NCBI GenBank assembly: GCA_938023735.1
Contig: CALJDK010000061.1
Location: forward strand, 1 to 47,401
Origin: an uncultured Acidimicrobiales bacterium
GTDB lineage: Bacteria; Actinomycetota; Acidimicrobiia; Acidimicrobiales; SHLQ01
Direction of reading: 5' to 3'
DNA length: 47,401 nucleotides
Part shown: one piece after another, positions 41,466 to 47,401 of the stretch
How the letters are laid out: the number at the start of each line of letters is the position of its first letter
Position numbering within the stretch: position 1 is the stretch's first letter
Notes under the pieces: model-generated
What the model saw: the letters and a program-made list of their open reading frames with translations, nothing else
Databases searched by the model: none
What the model was told of the DNA's origin: nothing
Program-made: the position numbers and the translations under genes

Positions 41466-41900
41466 ATGGCTGCCTTTGAGACGACCACCGAAATCGACGC
41501 CCTAGCGTCCTATGTTTTCGGCGAGATTGCCGACTACACCAAGGCCGAGTTGTGGAATCCGGCCTACGTATCGGTGTCCCAGGTCGACGGCGTTGGGCCG
41601 GGACTCGGCGCGAAGTACGCAGTGATCTTCACGTTCTATGGCCGACAATTCGACCTCGAGTACGAGGTTGTCGAGTTCGAGGCCCAGCAGCGCATCGTGC
41701 TCGAAGCAAAGAGTCGCCGGGTGCAAGCCCGCGATGAGATCGTGGTAAAGCAGAACGGTGCCGGCTCGCTCGTGCACCGATCGGCCGAATTCGCCTTCAC
41801 CGGACCGCTCCGTCTTCTCGATGGCGGACTTCAAGTGGCGTTCGAAAGCATGTCCAAACGTGCAGCGGTAAACATGGGCGAACAGTTACTCGCCGCGTAA
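41466..41900 (+). CDS. SRPBCC/START-like family protein
   Basis: 144 residues from ATG 41466; upstream codons read into the divergent lyase promoter. The pattern is a helix-grip fold of polyketide-cyclase/dehydrase type: an N-terminal strand (AAFETTTEI), a helix (SYVFGEIADYTKAELWNP), VGPGLGAKYAVIFTFYGRQFDLEYEVVEFEAQQRIVLEA strands, and a long C-terminal helix (SMSKRAAVNMGEQLL). Ligand unknown. The next gene is in the same direction, 38 nt downstream. Confidence 0.8.
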   Translation: MAAFETTTEIDALASYVFGEIADYTKAELWNPAYVSVSQVDGVGPGLGAKYAVIFTFYGRQFDLEYEVVEFEAQQRIVLEAKSRRVQARDEIVVKQNGAGSLVHRSAEFAFTGPLRLLDGGLQVAFESMSKRAAVNMGEQLLAA

Positions 41901-41938
41901 CTCTTCGAAGCCCGACCGTCGTCTCTATAGTCACCACC

Positions 41939-42670
41939 GTGCGCACTGAACCAATAACCCCTGAGCCGCGGGGAGCAGTTGCTCGACCCGTGATGTTGCA
42001 GGACTGGAACCACCTCGGATTTGTGCACTTCTCGTACCCGCCCGAGGTAGTGCAACGACTCCTGCCGGCCGGGCTGACGGTGGACACCTTTGGCGACAAG
42101 GCGTGGGTCGGCCTTATTGGGTTCGCGATGGAGAACATCGTTACCCCAAAGGGAACTAGCGCTGGCCCGCTTTCGAGTTTCCCTGAGATCAACGTCCGTA
42201 CCTATGTCGTCGACCCCGACGGTCGTCGCAACGTCTGGTTCTTCTCACTAGACATCAACCGACTGGCACCGGTGGCGGTTGCACAGTCGATGTTTGGCCT
42301 GCCCTACCGCTGGGGGCAATGCTCGGTCGAGGCCAAGGGCGAAGTCTGGCACTACTCGGTGAAGCGACGCTCACGGGGGCGGCCCTCAACCCGATTCGCA
42401 ATCCGACCCGGTGAGCCCATCGCCGCGGGAAACGAGACGTCGCTCGAACTCTTTCTTACCGCTCGGTGGGGTATGTCCACCGTGTGGCGCGACAAGCTCT
42501 TCCACGGCACGGTCGATCATCCTCGCTGGCCGTTGCGCGCTGCAACGTTGGAATCGCTCGATGATTCGCTTCTGGCTCACGCTGGTATTCCGCCGGCCGA
42601 CGCCGATCCGGTCGTGCACTCCAGCGACGGGGTATCGGTAAAGATCGGACGTCTTCGCCCGGTCGGGTAA
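41939..42670 (+). CDS. DUF2071 (YqjF-like) family protein
   Basis: 243 residues from GTG 41939. Family phrases: MLQDWNHLGFVHFSYPPEVV, LLPAGLTVDTFGDKAWVGLIGF, FPEINVRTYVVDPDGRRNVWFFSLD and LPYRWGQCSVEAKGEVWHYSVKRRS. DUF2071 proteins have an acetoacetate-decarboxylase-like fold, but the activity is unknown. It probably forms a unit with the SRPBCC gene and converges with the universal stress gene. Confidence 0.88.
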   Translation: MRTEPITPEPRGAVARPVMLQDWNHLGFVHFSYPPEVVQRLLPAGLTVDTFGDKAWVGLIGFAMENIVTPKGTSAGPLSSFPEINVRTYVVDPDGRRNVWFFSLDINRLAPVAVAQSMFGLPYRWGQCSVEAKGEVWHYSVKRRSRGRPSTRFAIRPGEPIAAGNETSLELFLTARWGMSTVWRDKLFHGTVDHPRWPLRAATLESLDDSLLAHAGIPPADADPVVHSSDGVSVKIGRLRPVG

Positions 42671-42693
42671 ACCTACGGGATTCGTGATGGGTA

Positions 42694-43200
42694 CTAGGAG
42701 ACGGTCGAGGATTTTTCGGCCAGGTCGATCTCGTCCCAGTCCTCGGGTTCAAGATCGGTGCGGACGATCATGACCGGACACGATGCGTGCTGGGCGATCT
42801 GTTGGCTCACCGAACCCAGTCGCAGGCCGCGGAAGCCACCTCGACCGCGGTTGCCGACCACGAGCATGTCGGCACCTTCGGCAACGCGCACCAAAACGTC
42901 GGCGGCGCGGCCTCGCAGAATGGTCTGGGAGACGGTGATGCCAGCGGCATCGATTCGGTCCTGGACCGACGCGACGACATTGTTTTGTAGCAGCTCGACC
43001 TCTCGCTGAATGTCGCCGGGATCGAGTGGAACGAAGCCGACGTCAGGCGCTGCCGGAATATAGGTCGGGGCGTACGCGGTGACGACCTCGATGTGGGCCT
43101 GACGATATTTGGCTTCGCAGATCGCCCAACGCAGAGCTTTTCGTGCTCCACCTGAACCTTCGACACCAACAACGATGCGGTGTTGACGATCTTGCCCCAT
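42694..43200 (-). CDS. Universal stress protein (UspA family)
   Basis: 168 residues, single Usp domain: RIVVGVEGSGGARKALRWAI at the N-terminus, and the ATP-binding G-x2-G-x9-G-S motif in VVGNRGRGGFRGLRLGSVSQ, then ASCPVMIVR. Presence of the motif suggests a nucleotide-binding Usp. Such proteins help survival under starvation or redox stress. It lies 50 bp downstream of CarD in the same orientation. Confidence 0.93.
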   Translation of the reverse strand: MGQDRQHRIVVGVEGSGGARKALRWAICEAKYRQAHIEVVTAYAPTYIPAAPDVGFVPLDPGDIQREVELLQNNVVASVQDRIDAAGITVSQTILRGRAADVLVRVAEGADMLVVGNRGRGGFRGLRLGSVSQQIAQHASCPVMIVRTDLEPEDWDEIDLAEKSSTVS

Positions 43201-43211
43201 GTGAAATCCTT

Positions 43212-43236
43212 CTACGTGACGATAGTCACAGTGTAG
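43212..43236. other. Imperfect hairpin between carD and the universal stress gene
   Basis: CTAC-GTGAC, a GATA loop, then GTCAC and a bulged GTAG. It lies in the 50-bp gap just upstream of the universal stress gene start. It may be a terminator, an operator or an RNA structure; nothing else decides. Confidence 0.3.
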
Positions 43237-43250
43237 CAGGAGGGGGCAGA

Positions 43251-43730
43251 TTAGGTAAGGGCGCCTTCGACCTTTTCGAGTGCGTCTTCTTCAGGTACAT
43301 CGAGCGCAAAGCTGAGCTCGGATACCAGCACGCTGCGAGCCTTGGTGAACAGCGACTTCTCGCCGGCTGACAGGCCCTTCTCGGCGTCGCGCAGGGCGAG
43401 GTTTCGCACAACCTCGGCTACCTGGTACACGTCGCCCGACTTCAGCTTCTCCTGGTGGTTCTTGAAACGACGGCTCCAGTTGGCTGGTTCGCGAACATCG
43501 CGCTTTTGGAGCACTTCGAAGAGGTCTTCGACATCTTCGGTGCTGATGGGCCAGCGCATGCCGACCTCTTCTGCTTTGTCGACAGGCACCGAGAGGACCA
43601 TCTCGCCATGCGCCATTCGCAAGACTAGGTATTCCTTCTCTTCGCCGAAGGCCTTCTTCTTCTCTTTCTTCTCGACAATTGCGGCACCATGGTGGGGGTA
43701 GACAACGCGGTCGCCTGCTTTGAACGTCAA
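43251..43730 (-). CDS. carD: CarD family transcriptional regulator
   Basis: 159 residues if started at TTG 43730, which has GGAG 5 nt upstream and gives LTFKAGDRVVYPHHGAAIVE, aligning directly with mycobacterial CarD (about 162 residues). ATGs at 43787 and 43775 add about 15-19 residues not seen in the family. An N-terminal RNA-polymerase-interacting Tudor-like domain (~1-55, EEKEYLVLRMAHGEMVLSVP) is followed by the helical DNA-binding domain (NWSRRFKNHQEKLKSGDVYQ; LSAGEKSLFTKARSVLVSEL). It stabilises open promoter complexes, often at rRNA promoters. Confidence 0.93.
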   Translation of the reverse strand: MTFKAGDRVVYPHHGAAIVEKKEKKKAFGEEKEYLVLRMAHGEMVLSVPVDKAEEVGMRWPISTEDVEDLFEVLQKRDVREPANWSRRFKNHQEKLKSGDVYQVAEVVRNLALRDAEKGLSAGEKSLFTKARSVLVSELSFALDVPEEDALEKVEGALT

Positions 43731-43877
43731 AATATCTCCAGGGTCAGTTCTTTGGACTCGAAGCCAGTTACCCATCGTGACACTCATGGACGTGTTACGA
43801 CAAAGTGACGGGGCGAGTTCTTTTGGGGGGTTCTACGTCAAACTAGCGGCTTTTCACCCCGGAATGGTGCCGCTTGA

Positions 43878-45212
43878 TCAACCAATTGTGAGCTGGGTTC
43901 CGGTGCTTCGTAACACGCTGGTTGTGCGGCCCAACGATTCGCTTTGGGGGCCTTCGCTGGCGCCGGTTATGACCCGGATGACGTGGCCATTTGTGCGGTC
44001 AACCCACGTGGGCACCGCCCGAATATTGGTAACGCCGAATCCGCCCGAATCGAGCTGGTCGACGTCGATCAGAAGGATCACGCCGTCCTGGGTGCTGGCC
44101 GGGCACGGGTCGCACGTTTCGGCTGATTGATTCGACAAGAAATTCCCGAGACCATACGCCACATATTCGCCCGAGTACTCGGTGACCTGCTGCACCACGT
44201 GGGCGTGGTGTCCTACGACGAAGTCGATGTTCTGTGACGCGATCAGCGTCGGGCCAAGCTCGGCCTGCTGCTCGGTGAGATCGACGGTGTACTCGACGCC
44301 CCAGTGGGTGCTGACGATGACAAAGTCGGCGCCTTGGCTCTTCAGCGATGCGGCATCGGCCTCGATGGCGCCAGCGTCGATGATGTTGGTGAGTTCGGCA
44401 TTACGGCCCGAGGGTTCGAGCCCGTTGAGTCCGTAGGTATACGACAGGTGCCCCACCGTTAGCCCCTTCACCTGATAGATCGTCGAACGGCCCCGAGTTT
44501 CGCCCGGCCCTGCGATTCCAGCGATGCCCAACCCCACCCGCGAGAGTTCGGCGAACGTGCTCTGTGCGCCCGACTCGCCGGCGTCAAGGGAGTGGTTCGA
44601 TGCCACCGAGCAGCCGTCGAAACCCGCTCCGCTGAGGCCATCGGCGAGCTGGAACGGCACCAGGAACGCTGGAAAGTACGACAGCGAAGAGTTATCGGTC
44701 GAGATTGGCGTTTCGAGATGGCAGAGCGCCAGATCGGCGGCCTGCAGAACGGGGGACACCTCAGCGAACTGGGGTGCGAAGTCGTACCCATCGGCGGTCT
44801 GAGCGTTGCCCGCCACCGATTCGTGCACCAGTACGTCGCCGGTAAAGGCGATGGTTACCGCCTCGTCGTCGGTGGTCGCTGCGTTTCCGTCATCGGCACT
44901 GGGTCCGGATTCGCTGGCCTCGTCTGCCGCGTCGCTACCAGCGGAATCGGTGCCAGCCGAGGAGCCGTCAGCGGCACCGCCAGCACCACCGGCAGCACTG
45001 CCGACCGGGTCGGCGGCCGGTGTACCGATGTCGACCGCGGTGACGCCGGGAATGTCGCCCGACGACGGACGGATCACCATTGCCGCAACGAAGAGCGCAA
45101 CGGCGACGAAAAAGATGACCCACCCGACAACTCGGTCGTAAGGGATGGGTCGTGATTCGGGCGAGACGCCGCGCAGGGGCTGTTGGGGTGGTAGCTCCTC
45201 GCCGGTATCCAT
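43878..45212 (-). CDS. CapA family protein (poly-gamma-glutamate synthesis-type metallophosphatase fold)
   Basis: About 444 residues from ATG 45212 (the upstream open frame is unsupported). One N-terminal membrane segment (VVGWVIFFVAVALFVAAMVI, ~25-45), then a Gly/Ala/Asp/Ser-rich spacer, then the CapA domain: VTIAFTGDVLVHESV, ALCHLETPIS, GCSVASNHSLDAGESG, DFVIVSTHWGVEYT, VVGHHAHVVQQV and YGLGNFLSNQ. CapA-type proteins are linked to poly-gamma-glutamate capsule, but no other capsule genes are here and similar folds occur alone. It should face the outside. Confidence 0.9.
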   Translation of the reverse strand: MDTGEELPPQQPLRGVSPESRPIPYDRVVGWVIFFVAVALFVAAMVIRPSSGDIPGVTAVDIGTPAADPVGSAAGGAGGAADGSSAGTDSAGSDAADEASESGPSADDGNAATTDDEAVTIAFTGDVLVHESVAGNAQTADGYDFAPQFAEVSPVLQAADLALCHLETPISTDNSSLSYFPAFLVPFQLADGLSGAGFDGCSVASNHSLDAGESGAQSTFAELSRVGLGIAGIAGPGETRGRSTIYQVKGLTVGHLSYTYGLNGLEPSGRNAELTNIIDAGAIEADAASLKSQGADFVIVSTHWGVEYTVDLTEQQAELGPTLIASQNIDFVVGHHAHVVQQVTEYSGEYVAYGLGNFLSNQSAETCDPCPASTQDGVILLIDVDQLDSGGFGVTNIRAVPTWVDRTNGHVIRVITGASEGPQSESLGRTTSVLRSTGTQLTIG

Positions 45213-45225
45213 CCCTCGAAGGTAC

Positions 45226-46866
45226 TTACAGCGCGGAACGAATGGGGGTACCCGGCCGAACAGATCGGTCGAGGCCATCGGGCGACAGCACGATGGTGCC
45301 GTCGACCAGAACCCACTGCATTCCCACCGATGGCCGTTGCGGCTTGGCGATGGTGGACTTGTCGATGATGGTGGCGGGATCAAACACCGAAATGTCGGCA
45401 TCGGCGCCCATTTGGAGCCGGCCCTTACGTCGCATCGCTGGCGCTGCGTTCTCGACCAGCTTGGCTGGAAGAATCGTCAGCTTTGCCAGACCCGAGCGCA
45501 TATCGATTACTTGGAGTTCGCGCACGTAGCGGCCAATGGTTTTGGAGAAACAACCGGTGCTTCGAGGATGGTTGTTGTGGGGCGGTTCGAGAATGGCGTC
45601 GCTTCCGACCATCAGCCACGGGGTAGCCAACGCCGTCTGAATGTCGTCTTCGCTCATCGTGAATGCTGCGGTGAGTCGGTTGTCGGCGAACGCCTGCTGG
45701 TAGGTGCTTTCCGTAAGCCGGTCCGGGGTGCCGGCAACCTGAAGCTGGTCGTAGGTGATGCCGTATTTCTCCTGCCAGTTGTCGTAGCGCGGCGACCGGA
45801 GATACGTGGCCCAGAACCGGTAGGGGTAAATGCATGCGGAAATGTCGAGGCCTTGACTGCGACCGCCTTCGAGGGTCGCGAGCGCGTCGCTCATGCGTCC
45901 GGTTCCACCGGTGCTGTTGATGTGCTCGACATGGAGTCGCACACCCGTAGCATCGGCAACCCGCACGACCTCGTTCATTGCTTCGGCCTGGGTACCAGGC
46001 TCGAAATCGTCGGAGTAGCGGGCGTGCACACAGAGTGGGACGCCAAGTTCCTGGGCGAGTCGAGCGTGAGCGAGTACTTCGGTCTCGGTGGCTCCGGGCG
46101 CGTACTCGGGTTGCATATGGATGCCGATGAGGCCGGCTTCCAGGTCGGAGCGGGCGCCGCCCACGATGGCATCGAGATCGGTGCTTGAAGCCTCGTCGTA
46201 CACGCCGAGCGACGACGTGGCGTTGCGGACCTTGTCGTTGTCGGAGGCACCTCCGTAGTGCACTGGTGATCCGCCGAGTTCTTCGACCTGCCGAAAGAAG
46301 GTCTGGCCGGGCACGTCGACGCCGTGCATGCACAGGTTGGTGGTGACACCGTCCTGAATTTTGAACCACTCACCGTAGCCGTTGGGGTTGTAGCTGAGAA
46401 TGTCGATAAAGCCGGGGGCCACGATGAGCCCGGTGGCGTCGATGCGAGCGTTGCTGCTTTGCAGAGGTTGCAGGCTGATCGCCGTGATGGTTTTTCCGTC
46501 GATTCCGACATCGGCGATGGCATCGAACCCGCTTTCGGGGTCGATAACTCGTCCGCCCGAAATGACCCGGTCGTACACGTGGGTGTCTGCGGGCGGTGCT
46601 TCGCCAGCGATGGAGGGCGGGTCGGTGATGACGGTAGGCGGCAGTGTGGTCGAGGCGCGTACGGCTCCGGCCACTTCCGCAGAGGCCCCCGGTGTCGTGA
46701 CGAAGTCGGCTGGCGAGGCACCCAATTGGCGGAGCATCGCCAAGTTCGCCGCGCCGAACCCCATGCCGAACAGAACCTTGCGGCGGTCGACGGTGGGTTT
46801 CGCGGGCGAGCGAGGCTGGGATCCAGCGCGCGGCTGCTCAGATTCGGTTGGTTCGCGCTCTTCCAT
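45226..46866 (-). CDS. Tat-exported amidohydrolase, N-acyl-D-amino-acid deacylase-like
   Basis: 546 residues. The N-terminus has twin arginines R28-R29 before a hydrophobic stretch (DRRKVLFGMGFGAANLAML), a Tat signal. An amidohydrolase barrel follows: DRVISGGRVIDPESGFDAIA, LIVAPGFID, HMQPEYAPGATETEVLAHA, VCVHARYSDDF-like segment (LCVHARYSDD) with H281, LHVEHINSTGG with H315, and WLMVGSDAIL. The usual HxH after PGFID is replaced by L157 and Y159 (PGFIDILSYNP), so a canonical dinuclear metal site is not expected. It is a divergent family member with uncertain activity. Confidence 0.85.
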   Translation of the reverse strand: MEEREPTESEQPRAGSQPRSPAKPTVDRRKVLFGMGFGAANLAMLRQLGASPADFVTTPGASAEVAGAVRASTTLPPTVITDPPSIAGEAPPADTHVYDRVISGGRVIDPESGFDAIADVGIDGKTITAISLQPLQSSNARIDATGLIVAPGFIDILSYNPNGYGEWFKIQDGVTTNLCMHGVDVPGQTFFRQVEELGGSPVHYGGASDNDKVRNATSSLGVYDEASSTDLDAIVGGARSDLEAGLIGIHMQPEYAPGATETEVLAHARLAQELGVPLCVHARYSDDFEPGTQAEAMNEVVRVADATGVRLHVEHINSTGGTGRMSDALATLEGGRSQGLDISACIYPYRFWATYLRSPRYDNWQEKYGITYDQLQVAGTPDRLTESTYQQAFADNRLTAAFTMSEDDIQTALATPWLMVGSDAILEPPHNNHPRSTGCFSKTIGRYVRELQVIDMRSGLAKLTILPAKLVENAAPAMRRKGRLQMGADADISVFDPATIIDKSTIAKPQRPSVGMQWVLVDGTIVLSPDGLDRSVRPGTPIRSAL

Positions 46867-46969
46867 TCACTACCACGGTAGCGCCACTAGCGGTGCTACT
46901 TCATGCATGGACACGATGAACTGCCCGGTCCAGAACAACGCCGAACTCGAGCCCGAACCAACTGGCCAA

Positions 46970-47401
46970 TCAGACGGCTTTGAGATCGTCCATGATGTCG
47001 AGCCACCAGGCGCCACTTGACTCATAGGGTGCATAGAACGAGAGCCGACTGATCACGTCGCCGAACCGCTTGGAGATTTCGGGAGCGACCGTTGTGGGCT
47101 CGCCGACCACGGCGAATGTGTTGAGGATCTCATCGGTAATGAGGTTGCCCATCTCGACCCACTGTCCTTCTTTGGACATGCGGTTGAGTTCGGGCTGGAG
47201 GTCGCCCCAGCCGTGGATGTCGAGCACCGGCTTGTATGCCGGGGTCGAACCGTAGAAGGCAATCTGTTGCCGGGTTCCCGCCTTGGCCTTTTCGAGGTCG
47301 TCTTCGTTGGCTCCCGAGACCACAAAGGAAGGCCCGACGATCTCGAAGCCCTCCATGGTCTTGCCCGCCTTGGCCCGGCCCCGCTCGAGCGCCGGAATGG
47401 T
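46970..47401 (-). CDS. LLM-class F420-type flavin/deazaflavin oxidoreductase (N-terminal part off window)
   Basis: The frame is open to the right edge (TIPALERGRAKAGKTMEGFE at the edge), so only about 143 C-terminal residues are visible and the ATG at 47356 is internal. Phrases such as GPSFVVSGANEDDLEKAKAG, RQQIAFYGSTPAYKPVLDIHG, GNLITDEILNTFAVVGEPTT and ISKRFGDVISRLSFYAPY match the actinobacterial luciferase-like F420-dependent oxidoreductases. Substrate unknown. Confidence 0.88.
   Translation of the reverse strand, partial: TIPALERGRAKAGKTMEGFEIVGPSFVVSGANEDDLEKAKAGTRQQIAFYGSTPAYKPVLDIHGWGDLQPELNRMSKEGQWVEMGNLITDEILNTFAVVGEPTTVAPEISKRFGDVISRLSFYAPYESSGAWWLDIMDDLKAV

Noticed and set aside
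43878-45212. Poly-gamma-glutamate capsule locus
   Set aside because: Only a CapA-like gene is present; no ligase or transporter genes (CapB/C-like) lie nearby.

Overview
The window reads as a continuous, gene-dense piece of a high-GC actinobacterial chromosome. A CarD-type RNA polymerase-binding regulator, a luciferase-like F420-type oxidoreductase, an MT0933-family antitoxin-like protein, a Rv2498c/Rv2499c-like CitE-MaoC pair and many acyl-CoA enzymes point to Actinomycetota. The style (aerobic heterotroph with a corrinoid methyltransferase island, many GTG starts) suggests Acidimicrobiia (Ilumatobacter-like); that rank is inference. There is no transposase, integrase, phage gene or CRISPR array, and no gene-free stretch longer than 300 bases.

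Layout. 1-8.8 kb: the end of a choline-dehydrogenase-like GMC oxidoreductase; an ECF sigma factor operon (sigma, an anti-sigma-like/DUF3291/VOC fusion, a GNAT acetyltransferase); two crotonases; a DinB-like protein; an MFS exporter; a metallophosphoesterase; a maleate-isomerase-like protein; a small antitoxin-like protein. 8.85-15.5 kb: a compact quaternary-amine demethylation operon (corrinoid protein, 'virulence factor' family protein, methyl-THF:corrinoid methyltransferase, RACo-type activator, MttB-family methyltransferase without pyrrolysine) facing an IclR regulator across a spacer with two matching palindromes. 15.5-25.6 kb: a beta-propeller lipoprotein, a hydroxyisobutyrate-dehydrogenase-like/2OG-oxygenase pair, two tandem YceI proteins, a short AMP nucleosidase, a CopC-like protein, a GlxA regulator paired with a DJ-1/isonitrile-hydratase-like enzyme, and an MFS/uridine kinase pair. 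25.7-31.5 kb: a PAP2 membrane enzyme, an acyl-CoA dehydrogenase with a small partner, a small membrane protein, a histidine phosphatase/SDR pair, and a SulP transporter. 31.7-38.4 kb: tRNA-Pro(TGG), then a gene of about 6.5 kb encoding a membrane HD-GYP phosphodiesterase continuous with a giant cadherin-like/lamin-tail ectodomain. 38.5-47.4 kb: an acyl-CoA ligase, a MaoC/CitE pair, SRPBCC and DUF2071 proteins, a universal stress protein, CarD, a CapA-like protein, a Tat-exported amidohydrolase lacking the usual HxH metal motif, and the C-terminal part of an LLM-class oxidoreductase.

The two systems most worth following are the HD-GYP/cadherin/lamin-tail protein, whose topology places a cytoplasmic c-di-GMP phosphodiesterase and a very large surface region in one chain, and the methyltransferase island, in which four proteins carry Arg/Gly-rich tails while the corrinoid protein they should all contact has an acidic N-terminus.
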